Of a DNA stretch of 36,679 nt, positions 8,485-17,069 are shown piece after piece. How positions within the stretch are numbered: the stretch's first letter is position 1; the number at the start of each line of letters is the position of its first letter. Under the pieces are notes generated by a model, which saw only the letters and a list, made by a program, of their open reading frames with translations, was not told where the DNA came from and ran no database searches. A program made the position numbers and the translations under genes. Location: NCBI GenBank assembly GCA_016793925.1, contig JAEULH010000031.1, positions 1 to 36,679 of the forward strand. The letters are read 5' to 3'. The stretch is from Rhodospirillales bacterium. Its GTDB lineage: Bacteria; Pseudomonadota; Alphaproteobacteria; Rhodospirillales; Defluviicoccaceae.

Positions 8485-10047
8485 CTAGAGAACGAAATCG
8501 CCGCTGACCCAGTCGCCGGGCTTGGCAACGTCGTCCTGAACCAGAATTTCGAAGTCGGCTCCCGCCTTCCCGTCAATCTCTCCCTGGACCAGGCTGGCGC
8601 CGCCGCCGCCGGCGACAACGTGAAGTTCGCCGGCCTTGAGGACCGTCGTCGTGCCGACGAAGGTGAAGGCCTGGTTGCCGCCTTTGGTTGCGTCGGCGTC
8701 GATCTTCGCGAGGTCGATCCGGTCGCCGCCATGGACGTGCGTGCCTTCGAAATCCAGGATCACGTCGTGTGCGGCGCCTTTTCCGGAGTCGGTCGCGGCA
8801 TAGTAGTCGAAGGTGTCCTTGCCTTCCCCGCCGCTGAGCCGATCGGCCCCTTCCCGGCCTGCGAGCAGATCGTCGCCGGCGTCGCCGTAGAGGTCATCGC
8901 TGCCGGTGCCACCGCCGAGCTTGTCGGCGCCGATGCCGCCGTGAAGGGTATCGTTGCCGGCCTGGCCGCCCAGTTCGTCGTCTCCGGCGCCGCCGTACAT
9001 CAGATCGTCGCCGAACGAGCCGAAAAGTCGATCGTTGCCGTCCTCGCCGTAGAGTCTGTCGTTGCCGTCCCAGGTGTCCTTGTCGCCGCCGGCACCATAG
9101 ATCGTATCGTTGCCCGCGCCGCCGTGGATGTTGTCGGTGTCGTTGCCGAAGTAGAAGGAGTCGGTCGACTTCCCGTAGATGGTGTCGTCGCCGGCGCCGC
9201 CATCGAGGCGCTCCCCGTCGAGTTCCGTCCCGGTGATGACGTTGTCGAGCGCGTTGCCGACGCCGTGCCATCCGAATTCGGAAGGTCCCGACAGGTCCAA
9301 CGTCATCTCCAGTTTTTCCACGTTGGCAGGCAACGTGTAGTCGGTCTGGTCGGCGATGACGGTGTCGATCCCCTCGCCCGGCTTCTCGAAAACATGGTCT
9401 TTGCTTTCGAGGACGACGTAGGTGTCGTTGCCCGTGCCCCCGTAAAGGTTGTCGGTATTGTGCCCGGCCCACATGCTGGCGTCGCCGTTCGGGTTGCGGC
9501 CCGACGCCACGAGGTAGTCATCCCCGGCATCGCCATACAGGTTCGCCGTCGTCTTCGACAGATCGAGGCTCCAGGTGTCGTAGCCGGTGGTGATGTACAA
9601 AAAGTCGTTCCCGGCCCCGCCATGCAGGAGGATGGTGCCGGTGGGGTCCTTCCCCTTCCAGTCGTCGTACTCGTTCGGGGCGAGAGAGTAGTAGACGGTG
9701 ATGTTGTCGTTGCCGCCTTCGCCATAGGCGGCGTTGTCGGCGGGATTCGCGCCACCGCTGTCGCTGATTTCGATCGTGATGTCGTCGTTGCCGGCGCCGC
9801 CGTGAATGGCGTTCCCCGCGTTCATCTCGCCGACCCCCCTCGAGTGGTCCCAAATGTTGTCATTGCCGACGCCGCCGTTGATCCTGTCGCCGCCACCGCC
9901 GCCATCAAGATCGTCGTTGCCGCCAAGGCCGTTGATCGTATCCGCGGCCGCGGACGGCTTGCTGAGATCCGGCAGCCGCGTCACGCCTCCCGAAACCGCG
10001 TCGGGTGTGATGGTGTTCCTCAAGTCAGTCCCGGTATAGGTACCCAT
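8485..10047 (-). CDS. RTX calcium-binding protein with serralysin-type C-terminus
   Basis: A 520-residue acidic protein built mostly of RTX nonapeptides (GGxGxDxUx), for example HGGAGNDDI, YGGTGNDTY, DGGAGDDTI and YGGAGDDEL, which fold into Ca2+-binding parallel beta-rolls. The last 110 residues resemble the serralysin (peptidase M10) C-terminal domain (DVILDFEG, GDRIDLAKID, NQAFTFVG, ADFEILVQ) and end in DWVSGDFVL, a plausible type I secretion signal. No HExxH protease motif or other enzymatic domain is visible. It has no N-terminal signal peptide, consistent with type I export. The ATG at 10047 follows a strong GGAGGAG. The N-terminus MGTYTGT and the C-terminus match the neighbouring paralogue. 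No secretion transporter genes are present in the window. Confidence 0.9.
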   Translation of the reverse strand: MGTYTGTDLRNTITPDAVSGGVTRLPDLSKPSAAADTINGLGGNDDLDGGGGGDRINGGVGNDNIWDHSRGVGEMNAGNAIHGGAGNDDITIEISDSGGANPADNAAYGEGGNDNITVYYSLAPNEYDDWKGKDPTGTILLHGGAGNDFLYITTGYDTWSLDLSKTTANLYGDAGDDYLVASGRNPNGDASMWAGHNTDNLYGGTGNDTYVVLESKDHVFEKPGEGIDTVIADQTDYTLPANVEKLEMTLDLSGPSEFGWHGVGNALDNVITGTELDGERLDGGAGDDTIYGKSTDSFYFGNDTDNIHGGAGNDTIYGAGGDKDTWDGNDRLYGEDGNDRLFGSFGDDLMYGGAGDDELGGQAGNDTLHGGIGADKLGGGTGSDDLYGDAGDDLLAGREGADRLSGGEGKDTFDYYAATDSGKGAAHDVILDFEGTHVHGGDRIDLAKIDADATKGGNQAFTFVGTTTVLKAGELHVVAGGGGASLVQGEIDGKAGADFEILVQDDVAKPGDWVSGDFVL

Positions 10048-10583
10048 GATCTCCTCCGTGGAGTAACGCACGCAGATCAGTTGCGCCGGGCGATCCGCGC
10101 CCGGGGGGCATGCTTGGTCTCCGGATGCGGATTCCCCGTCCTCTCGCACACCGCCGAGCCTCCTCCCGAGGCCTGACGGCCCGCGCCCAGCGTGCCGAAA
10201 ATATGGCTTTTTTGTGTTGGATCCAGCATAGACAGATGCCGCGTTGCGAGTAAATATGTCGTTTTTATGGATGGGCTCTTTTCTTCACGAGTGCCGCAAA
10301 CAGGCAACGCTCGCGGATTCAACCGTCTGGATGAAAGCAGGGATGACAACCCGCCATGCGCGAATCGGCGCTCGGAAGCGACAACAGTCACGGGTCCGGT
10401 ATGGAGTGGCCGGGCAGTCGAGACCGGGACTCGCTTGTCACGGCCATCCACGCCTGTCGCGCGCAGCTATCGTCCGCGGATCAGCCCGGGTCGGGACCCT
10501 GGATCAGCGGGAATGTTCGCGGAAAGAAGGGCGCGCCCCAGGCGTCGCCCCTCCTCGCCGACGCCGGCCGGCGTTTGCCGACG
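10048..10583. other. Intergenic region between the two RTX genes
   Basis: This 536-nt gap has a somewhat AT-richer patch around 10195-10290. Near its right edge is the 14-nt perfect palindrome ACGCCGGCCGGCGT (10561-10574), just downstream of the stop of the second RTX gene. The palindrome has no loop or T-tract, so I do not call it a terminator. Short open frames here lack conserved-looking sequence. The promoter of the 8485-10047 gene should lie here, but I cannot place it. Confidence 0.4.
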
Positions 10584-11393
10584 CTAGAGGATGAAGTCGC
10601 TCGCGTGCCAATCGCCCGGGCCGGGGTTCCCGTCCCTGACCAGGATTTCCAGATCCGGCGCCAGGGTTCCGCCCGTGTTGGCCTGGATCAGGGTATGGGG
10701 CCCGTGCGCCTCGACGCGGACCTGCCCCGGCCCCGTAATTGCGGCGGTGCCTATGAACACGAAAGCCTGGTTCCCGCCTGCGTTCTCGTTGGCATCGATG
10801 AGGTGCAGGTCGATCCGGTCGCCCACCTTCGCACCGACGTTGTCAAAATCCAGGATGATGTCCTTGGATTTCGGCGTGGAATCGCGGGTTTCGACGTACT
10901 GATAGGTGTCATTGCCGCTACCGCCGCTGAGCACGTCCCCCTCGAACCGGCCCTTCAGGGTATCGTTGCCGGCATCTCCGTACATCGAGTCGAGACCGTA
11001 GTACCCGCCGAGCAGGTCATTGCCGTTGCCGCCGTGAAGCACATCGTCGCCCAGCTTTCCATAAAGATGGTCGTTTCCGTCTCCGCCGTAGATGTAATCG
11101 GTTCCGTCGGGGCTGTAGCCGTCGTGCTCGCCGCCGTTCCCATAGATCCAGTCGTCGCCCGATCCGCCGTAGATCGTGTCGCGATCGTTCCAGTCGCCGA
11201 TGCCGGGGGTCTTGCCCAGGATGTGGTCGTTGCCGGCGCCGCCATAGATCGTGTCGCTGCCCGTTCCGCCATCGATATCGTCGTCGCCGGCCCGACCGTT
11301 GATAACGTCATCTCCACCGAGAGCGTTGATCACGTCGCTGGAGTTGCTGCCTATGATCGTGTCATTTCCAGGCGTGCCATTATAGGTTCCCAT
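10584..11393 (-). CDS. RTX calcium-binding protein, shorter paralogue
   Basis: A 269-residue relative of the 8485-10047 product. It starts MGTYNGTPGNDTIIGS and runs straight into RTX nonapeptides (YGGAGNDHI, YGGSGDDWI, YGGDGNDHL, HGGNGNDLL, SGGSGNDTY). It ends with the same serralysin-type C-terminal domain (DIILDFDN, GDRIDLHLID, NQAFVFIG, DLEILVRD) and terminal DWHASDFIL. There is no signal peptide or catalytic motif; it is presumably a type I secreted, calcium-dependent surface or matrix protein. The ATG at 11393 is preceded by AGGAGA. The shared ends and the different repeat number suggest tandem duplication followed by repeat loss or gain. Confidence 0.9.
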   Translation of the reverse strand: MGTYNGTPGNDTIIGSNSSDVINALGGDDVINGRAGDDDIDGGTGSDTIYGGAGNDHILGKTPGIGDWNDRDTIYGGSGDDWIYGNGGEHDGYSPDGTDYIYGGDGNDHLYGKLGDDVLHGGNGNDLLGGYYGLDSMYGDAGNDTLKGRFEGDVLSGGSGNDTYQYVETRDSTPKSKDIILDFDNVGAKVGDRIDLHLIDANENAGGNQAFVFIGTAAITGPGQVRVEAHGPHTLIQANTGGTLAPDLEILVRDGNPGPGDWHASDFIL

Positions 11394-11862
11394 CTCTGTC
11401 TCCTATCCGATCAGCGAAGAGCATGGCTAAAGTATCAACCATGAGGATTGTGCGACCGTCTCGCCTCCAAGATTATTGGGAGAAAAACACGCAAATGAGA
11501 CATCTTTTAGATGCCGAGGATCTTAGCGTAAATGTCAAATGCTGGGCTTAAGAGAATCTGCTGCAACTTATGAGATATTATATGCTCGCATGCCACTGAC
11601 GTGGAGACGCCAAGCAAGACATGGGCCGCAGCCGACCGCGCCTACGCCGATTTCGACGCGGCCAGAAGCTCGCTTACCTGCGTTCGGGGAATGCTCGGAT
11701 CCGTAATGCGAGGACAATCCCCGACATCGCCGGCGGATCATTCGCGCCACGGCGCTCGGAACGAAGATGCGCCACTGGTTATCATAGGCGGGCTTTCAAA
11801 TCGCCGGTTGGGGCCTTACTGTCCCGGTACGTCCCATTTCAAACCCGGAAATGAGGGATCTC
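11394..11862. other. Divergent intergenic region between RTX gene and sodB
   Basis: These 469 nt separate the minus-strand RTX gene from plus-strand sodB and must carry both promoters. A clearly AT-rich core spans about 11440-11590. Within it, TATTATATGC (about 11576) reads on the minus strand as ATATAATA and contains a perfect TATAAT, but no good -35 element stands at 16-18 nt. I see no protein-like open frame and no clear Fur-type palindrome. Confidence 0.4.
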
Positions 11863-12465
11863 ATGGCTTTTGAACTTCCCCCGCTGCCTTACGACAAGAA
11901 GGCTCTGGAGCCGTATATTTCGGCTCAAACACTCGAGTTCCACCACGGCAAGCATCATCAATCGTACGTGACGAACCTGAACAACATGGTCAAGGACACG
12001 CCGCTTGCCGCCCACGGATTGGATGACATCATCACCACGACCTTCAAGGATCCCGACAAGGTCGGCGTTTTCAACAACGCCGCCCAGGTCTGGAACCACA
12101 CGTTCTTCTGGCACTGCATGAAGTCCGGAGGCGGCGGCGCGCCGAGTGGCGACGTGGCCTCGGCGATCGACAGCGCCTTCGGCTCGCTGGACAAGTTCAA
12201 GGACGAATTCAAGACCGCGTGCACCAGCCAGTTCGGTAGCGGCTGGGGATGGCTCGTCGCCGACGGCGGCAAGCTCTCGGTAATGAAGACGCCGAACGCC
12301 GAAAACCCGATGGCGCACGGCAAGACGGCGCTGCTCACCTGCGATGTCTGGGAGCACGCCTACTATCTCGACTATCAGAACCGTCGGCCGGACTTCGTCC
12401 AGGCCTTCATCGACCACCTGATCAACTGGGATTTCGTCGCCAAGAACATGGCGAAATCGGCGTAA
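11863..12465 (+). CDS. sodB: Superoxide dismutase, Fe type
   Basis: A 200-residue cytoplasmic enzyme that converts superoxide to H2O2 and O2. Metal ligands are His27 (FHHGKHH), His79 (NHTFFWH), Asp161 and His165 (DVWEHAYY). Gln75 in AAQVWNH sits where FeSODs carry the active-site glutamine, and the GSGWGWLV motif (125-132) is also of the Fe/cambialistic type; a Mn enzyme is less likely. The ATG at 11863 gives the canonical MAFELPPLPYD N-terminus and follows GAGG; an ATG 12 nt upstream overlaps that ribosome site. A GCGGCGC-GAGT-GCGCCGC hairpin follows the stop. Confidence 0.95.
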   Translation: MAFELPPLPYDKKALEPYISAQTLEFHHGKHHQSYVTNLNNMVKDTPLAAHGLDDIITTTFKDPDKVGVFNNAAQVWNHTFFWHCMKSGGGGAPSGDVASAIDSAFGSLDKFKDEFKTACTSQFGSGWGWLVADGGKLSVMKTPNAENPMAHGKTALLTCDVWEHAYYLDYQNRRPDFVQAFIDHLINWDFVAKNMAKSA

Positions 12466-12479
12466 CCGGCAATCGCGGC

Positions 12480-12497
12480 GCGGCGCGAGTGCGCCGC
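12480..12497. terminator. GC-rich hairpin between convergent genes
   Basis: A perfect 7-bp stem GCGGCGC / GCGCCGC with loop GAGT lies between the sodB stop (12465) and the stop of the convergent Mth938-type gene (12532). No T-tract follows on either strand, so it may stall polymerase or protect 3' ends rather than act as a true intrinsic terminator. Confidence 0.35.
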
Positions 12498-12531
12498 CCG
12501 CAGCCACCGGAAGGCGCCGCCCCGAGCGGAC

Positions 12532-12912
12532 CTACTCCACCGCCAACAGCGCGGCGCAAACGGCGCGGGCTTCCCCGGCGAGCAGGTTGAAGGTGCGGCA
12601 AGCCGCGCCGGTCGCCATCCATTCGGCATTGATCCCGGCGGCGGCCAGCGCTTCGCGCAGCGGCCGCGGCATCGGCTCAAAGTGCGCGCCGCAGCCTATC
12701 ACCACCAGCGTGCCGGCCGCGGCGTCGGCGACGAGGCGGTCGATCTCCGCCACGGCGATGTCGTCGATGCTGCGCGCCGGCCAAGCGTCCGCGTGGTCGG
12801 CGAAGACGAGCACCGAGCCTTCGATGCGCTGCCCGGAGACGCGGAAACCGCCGCCGCCGTAGGCCTGGATCCGCTGGCGCCCGCCGGGCGATGGCGTGTC
12901 CGGATGGGCCAC
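12532..12912 (-). CDS. Mth938-like (DUF498) domain protein
   Basis: A 126-residue protein of the Mth938/DUF498 family, to which mitochondrial complex I assembly factor NDUFAF3 belongs. The family core is visible: GTLVVIGCGAHFEPMP (about 67-82), then LREALAAAGINAEWMATGAACRTFNLLAGE (split by a short helix), with the small-residue-rich loop typical of the fold. It starts at GTG 12912, 3 nt after the secF stop, so it is translated as the last cistron of yajC-secD-secF. This gene order is common in alphaproteobacteria. The biochemical role in bacteria is unknown. Confidence 0.88.
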   Translation of the reverse strand: MAHPDTPSPGGRQRIQAYGGGGFRVSGQRIEGSVLVFADHADAWPARSIDDIAVAEIDRLVADAAAGTLVVIGCGAHFEPMPRPLREALAAAGINAEWMATGAACRTFNLLAGEARAVCAALLAVE

Positions 12913-12915
12913 GAC

Positions 12916-13848
12916 CTACGGGTGTTCCGCTGCGGTCTGATCCTGAGCGACGGGAGACTTGCGGATGTTCATGTACAGCAGCGGCGGCGTGGCGATGAAG
13001 ATCGATGAATAGGTTCCGACCAGGATGCCCCACAGCATCGCCGTACTGAACCCGCGCAGGACCTCGCCGCCGAAAATATAGAGCGCGACCAGAGCGATCA
13101 GCGCCGTCGCGGCCGTCATTGTCGTCCGCGACAAGGTCTGGTTGATGGACAGGTCGAAGAGCTGCTCCAGCGGCATGCTCTTGTACTTCCGCAGGTTTTC
13201 GCGGTGGCGGTCGAATACGACGACCGTGTCGTTGACCGAATAGCCGGCGATCGTCAGCAGCGCGGCCACGGTGGTGAGGTCGAAATCCATGCCGAGCAGC
13301 GAGAACAGGCCGACGGTCGCGACCACGTCATGAAGGTCGGCGAGAATGGCGGCGACGCCGAACTGCCACTCGAAGCGAAACCAGACGTAGATCATGATCG
13401 CCGCCAGAGCCGCGGCGATGGCCAAAAGTCCGTTCGTAAAGAGCTCGGAACTGACCTGTGGGCCGACCACTTCGACGCGCTCATAATCGACGCCGGGGCC
13501 GAGCGCCTCGCGGATCTTTTCGACCGCCGCCTGCTGCGCCTCCTCTCCCCCCGGCTGCTTCTCCAGACGGATGAGCACTTCACGGTCCGACCCGAACGTC
13601 TGCAAGCCCACTTCGCCCAGATCGAGCCCGCCCAGCGCCGAGCGCATGGCCTGCAGATCGGCCGTCTCCGGCATGCGGACCTCCAGCAGAACCCCGCCCT
13701 TGAAGTCGATGCCGAGGTTCAGGCCCTTGAAAATCAGCAGAAGGACCGTGCCGACGATGATGGTCGCGGAAATGGCCAGGTTGATCTTGTGCATGGCCAT
13801 GAACGGGATTTTGGTGTCCGGCGGGACAAGGGTGAAGCCACGAAACAT
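12916..13848 (-). CDS. secF: Protein translocase subunit SecF
   Basis: A 310-residue inner-membrane partner of SecD. Together they use the proton gradient to pull translocating proteins out of SecYEG on the periplasmic side. One N-terminal helix (about 20-40) precedes the periplasmic P1-like domain (GIDFKGGVLLEVRMPE). A five-helix C-terminal RND-type bundle follows, with the family motifs TVATVGLFSLLGMDFDLTTVAALLTIAGYSVNDTVVVFDR-like (about 190-230) and LSRTTMTAATALIALVALY. The length is normal. It starts 9 nt after the secD stop with little ribosome-site sequence, consistent with coupling. Confidence 0.96.
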   Translation of the reverse strand: MFRGFTLVPPDTKIPFMAMHKINLAISATIIVGTVLLLIFKGLNLGIDFKGGVLLEVRMPETADLQAMRSALGGLDLGEVGLQTFGSDREVLIRLEKQPGGEEAQQAAVEKIREALGPGVDYERVEVVGPQVSSELFTNGLLAIAAALAAIMIYVWFRFEWQFGVAAILADLHDVVATVGLFSLLGMDFDLTTVAALLTIAGYSVNDTVVVFDRHRENLRKYKSMPLEQLFDLSINQTLSRTTMTAATALIALVALYIFGGEVLRGFSTAMLWGILVGTYSSIFIATPPLLYMNIRKSPVAQDQTAAEHP

Positions 13849-13857
13849 GATTGACCG

Positions 13858-15429
13858 CTAGATGGGGAGGAGCCGGGGTCGGGCCTGGCGATACCAGGTG
13901 AAGATCATCAGCCGCGTGACCGTCACCGCGGTGAACATCGTCGTCAGGATCCCGATGGACAGCGTCACGGCAAAGCCGCGCACGGGTCCGGAGCCCATGG
14001 CATAAAGGACAATGCCGGCGATGAGCGTCGTCAGGTTGGAGTCGATGATGGTGGTGATCGCGCGGGCGAAGCCGGTATCGAGCGCGGAAAGCGGCGTTCG
14101 GCCGTTGCGGATCTCCTCGCGGATGTGTTCGTAGATGAGCACATTCGCGTCCACCGCCATACCCACCGTCAGGACAATCCCGGCGATGCCGGGCAGGGTA
14201 AGCGTCGCCTGCAGCAGCGACAGGGCGCCGAGCAGCATGACGATGTTGATGACCACGGCCACATTGGCGAGAACGCCGAAGAAGCCGTAAACCAGGGTCA
14301 TGAACGCGGCGACCAGAATGACGCCGACCACGCCGGCGAGCTTGCCGGCGGCGATGGAATCCGCGCCCAACCCGGCCCCGACCGTCCGCTCCTCGATCAC
14401 CGTCAGCGGCGCCGGCAGCGCCCCGGCCCTCAACAGCAGCGCCAGGTCGCGCGCGTCGGTCACGCTGAAGGTGCCCGAGATGACGCCCGAGCCGCCGAGG
14501 ATCGGCTCACGGATGCGCGGCGCGCTGATCACCTGATTGTCGAGCACGATGGCGAGCAGCTTGCCCACGTTGTGCGAGGTCGCATCGCCGAAGCGGCGCG
14601 CACCGATCGAGTCGAAGCGGAAGGAGACGACCGGCTCGTTCTGCTGAAAGGTCGGTTCCGCGTCGAGAAGGTTCTCGCCGCTGACCAGCACCCGCTTGTT
14701 GACGAGGATCTGTCGCGGCTGGCCGCCCGCAGCCTGGCCCTCGACCATGGGCAGAAGCATTGTCCCGGCCGGAACGCGTGCGGCGTCCGTCGCGTTCGCG
14801 CTGTCGTCGACAAGGTGGAACGTCATCTTCGCGGTCTTGCCGATCAGCCGCTTGACCCGATCCGGATCGTCGACCCCGGGCAACTGAACGAGAATGCGGG
14901 TCCGCCCCTGGCGCTGGATCGTCGGCTCGCGCACGCCGGTTTCGTCGATCCGCCGGCGAATGATCTCGAGGGACTGGTCGATCGCGGCCGTCTCCCGGTC
15001 GGCTATGGCCTTTTCCGTCAGACTGACGGTCATCCGCCCGTTGTCGCCGACATCGACCGTGGTGCCAGGGTCCAGCTTGCGCAGGATTTCCTCCACCTGG
15101 TCGCGCTGCGCCGGGTCGGGGATCGTCACCTGTACGGCAGTGCCGCCGACGCCGAGCTGCTCGTAGCGGATGCGCGCCGTCCGCAGCTCTGCGCGAACCG
15201 ACTCGACCATGCTTTCAAGCCGCTCTCGGATCAGCGCGCCGGTGTCGACATCGAGAAGCAGGTGGGAGCCGCCCTGGAGGTCGAGGCCGAGGCTGATCTG
15301 TCGGTGCGGGAGCCAGTCGGGGAGCGCCTCGGCCTGCTCCCGCGACAGCAGGTTGGGCGCCGCGGCGAGCATCCCGAGAACGGTGACCGCGACGATCAGA
15401 ACGATCTTCCAGGCAGGAAAGTTACTCAT
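13858..15429 (-). CDS. secD: Protein translocase subunit SecD
   Basis: A 523-residue inner-membrane protein with an N-terminal helix (about 5-25), a large periplasmic P1 region starting at the LGLDLQGGSHLLLDVD motif (about 46-61), and a C-terminal six-helix RND bundle. The bundle contains GIVLTVGMAVDANVLIYEHIREEIRNG (about 420-446, split here by the membrane face) and the DSNLTTLIAGIVLYAMGSGPVRGFAVTL block. SecD interacts with SecF and YajC in the holotranslocon. It lies 106 nt downstream of yajC and 9 nt upstream of secF, in the standard operon order. Confidence 0.96.
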   Translation of the reverse strand: MSNFPAWKIVLIVAVTVLGMLAAAPNLLSREQAEALPDWLPHRQISLGLDLQGGSHLLLDVDTGALIRERLESMVESVRAELRTARIRYEQLGVGGTAVQVTIPDPAQRDQVEEILRKLDPGTTVDVGDNGRMTVSLTEKAIADRETAAIDQSLEIIRRRIDETGVREPTIQRQGRTRILVQLPGVDDPDRVKRLIGKTAKMTFHLVDDSANATDAARVPAGTMLLPMVEGQAAGGQPRQILVNKRVLVSGENLLDAEPTFQQNEPVVSFRFDSIGARRFGDATSHNVGKLLAIVLDNQVISAPRIREPILGGSGVISGTFSVTDARDLALLLRAGALPAPLTVIEERTVGAGLGADSIAAGKLAGVVGVILVAAFMTLVYGFFGVLANVAVVINIVMLLGALSLLQATLTLPGIAGIVLTVGMAVDANVLIYEHIREEIRNGRTPLSALDTGFARAITTIIDSNLTTLIAGIVLYAMGSGPVRGFAVTLSIGILTTMFTAVTVTRLMIFTWYRQARPRLLPI

Positions 15430-15535
15430 CCCCGGCGGCCGCCCGTTTCACTCGATCGCATCGCTCGCACCGCAGCAGGGGTCCGGCCGTCGATCCACCG
15501 GTTTTTGCATAGCCCATCGTCGGCGATCAGGACCG

Positions 15536-15973
15536 CTAGTCCTTCTTGCCACTGAGAAACTTCTTGAACCCGCCCTTCCCGGGCTCGCCGTTCGGCGCGT
15601 TCGTGTTTGCCGAAGTCGGGGTGTCGCCCGGCCCTGCGGTCGTCGCCGAGACGGCCTCGGTCTTGGCCAGAACCGCGGAGACCAGCGGCTTGTGAACGCG
15701 CACGCGCACGCCCTCGGCGATTTCGACAAGGATCTCGCCGTCGTCGATGACCTTGCTGACCGTGCCGATGATGCCGCCGCCCGTGACGATCCGGTCGCCG
15801 CGCCGAATGGCCGCCAGCATGTCACGGTGCTGCTTCATCTTTTTCTGCTGCGGGCGAATCAGGAGGAAGTAGAAGACGACAAATATCAGGATGAGCGGCA
15901 GAAACTGCACAATCCCGGCGCCGGCGCCCGCTACATCTCCGCCCGCTTGCGCGAAAGCCGGCGAGACGAACAT
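15536..15973 (-). CDS. yajC: Preprotein translocase subunit YajC
   Basis: A 145-residue single-span membrane protein of the SecDF-YajC complex. The membrane helix is at 21-40 (IVQFLPLILIFVVFYFLLIR), followed directly by the family motif RPQQKKMKQH and the cytoplasmic SH3-like domain (GDRIVTGGGIIGTVSKV). A low-complexity Ser/Thr/Asn/Gly tail of about 40 residues makes it longer than E. coli YajC (110 residues). The ATG at 15973 follows AGAGGAG. It heads the minus-strand sec operon and is divergent from the DUF815 gene; the 161-nt gap should carry both promoters. Confidence 0.95.
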   Translation of the reverse strand: MFVSPAFAQAGGDVAGAGAGIVQFLPLILIFVVFYFLLIRPQQKKMKQHRDMLAAIRRGDRIVTGGGIIGTVSKVIDDGEILVEIAEGVRVRVHKPLVSAVLAKTEAVSATTAGPGDTPTSANTNAPNGEPGKGGFKKFLSGKKD

Positions 15974-16134
15974 CGTTTACTCCTCTTCTCGGATTGGGAA
16001 CCCGCGGCGGACTATACGCCCCGTCGCCCCGGTTGCAACCGATAACGCCGACCGACGGGCCGGCGCCACGTCGGCGCCTCACCGGTGGTCACGCGGCTTG
16101 CCGATTGCGGGCGCTCGCCCTATAGCCTCGGAGC

Positions 16135-17004
16135 ATGGCCGAACCGGATCTGATCGCGCTTCTTTCCCAAGCCGTCGCGGCGCTCGAGCGCCTTTCGCCG
16201 CCGCCGCCTGCCTCGGCGGCGCTGGGCGATGCCGACGCCTTCGTCTGGCACGCCGACGGCCGGCTGCAGGCCGTCCGCCGGGTCAGCCGCATCGAGCTGG
16301 CGCTGCTCCAGGGCATCGACCTGCAGGCCCGAACGCTGCTCGACAATACCCGCCGGTTCGCTCGTGGCCTGCCGGCCAACAATGCGCTGCTGTGGGGCGC
16401 GCGCGGTACCGGCAAAAGCTCGCTGGTCAAGGCGGTGCATGCGACCGTCAATGCCGAGCGGGAGGAGAACGGCGGTGCGCTGGCGCTGATCGAACTGCAC
16501 CGCGAGGATATCGCCACCCTGCCCCGGCTGCTCGCCCTTCTGCGCGAGGCCAGGCGGCGCTGTATCCTCTTCTGCGACGACCTCTCCTTCGACGGCCAGG
16601 ACGCCTCGTACAAGTCGCTGAAGGCGGTGCTGGAGGGCGGCATCGAGGGCCGCCCGGAGACGGTCGTCTTCTACGCGACCTCCAATCGCCGTCACCTGAT
16701 GCCCCGCGACATGATGGAAAACGAGCGCTCGACCGCAATCAATCCGGCCGAGGCGGTGGAGGAGAAGGTCTCGCTTTCCGACCGCTTCGGCCTTTGGCTC
16801 GGCTTTCACGCCTGCGACCAGCAGACGTATTTCGCCATCGTCGATGGTTACGCTCGCCATTTCGGGCTCGAGATGGAGCCGGAGCGATTGCGCGCCGAGG
16901 CCAACGCCTGGTCGCTCGCCCGCGGCGCCCGCTCGGGACGGGTGGCCTGGCAATTCATCCAGGATCTGGCCGGCCGGCTCGGTCGCCCGCTCACCAGGGG
17001 CTGA
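16135..17004 (+). CDS. DUF815 AAA-type ATPase
   Basis: A 289-residue cytoplasmic P-loop ATPase of the DUF815 family. Motifs: Walker A GARGTGKSS (88-96), Walker B CILFCDDLSF (about 142-151), sensor ATSNRRHLMPRD (about 182-193), and the family-typical NERSTAINPAEAVEEKVSLSDRFGLWLGF-like stretch (about 199-225). No partner domain is attached. The function of the family is unknown; its position next to the sec operon recurs in alphaproteobacteria, to my recollection, but does not prove a role in export. The ATG at 16135 follows CGGAGC. Confidence 0.9.
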   Translation: MAEPDLIALLSQAVAALERLSPPPPASAALGDADAFVWHADGRLQAVRRVSRIELALLQGIDLQARTLLDNTRRFARGLPANNALLWGARGTGKSSLVKAVHATVNAEREENGGALALIELHREDIATLPRLLALLREARRRCILFCDDLSFDGQDASYKSLKAVLEGGIEGRPETVVFYATSNRRHLMPRDMMENERSTAINPAEAVEEKVSLSDRFGLWLGFHACDQQTYFAIVDGYARHFGLEMEPERLRAEANAWSLARGARSGRVAWQFIQDLAGRLGRPLTRG

Positions 17005-17069
17005 GCAGGCCTGCACGCGCGGCTTATTTATGCAAGGAACGACTTCACAGTGGGATGTTTCAAATCAGA

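Noticed and set aside
8860..9200. Regularly spaced DNA repeats resembling an array
   Set aside because: They are the coding repeats of RTX nonapeptides (27-nt periodicity, diverged), not CRISPR repeats with unique spacers.
8620..10176. 518-residue plus-strand open frame opposite the first RTX gene
   Set aside because: It is a Val/Ala/Gly-rich shadow of the RTX repeats, with no independent signals.
10192..10594. Plus-strand open frames between the two RTX genes
   Set aside because: They have no ribosome site and no protein-like pattern, and they run into the antisense of the RTX gene.
11394..11862. Possible Fur-regulated site upstream of sodB
   Set aside because: The region is AT-rich, but I found no convincing Fur-box palindrome.
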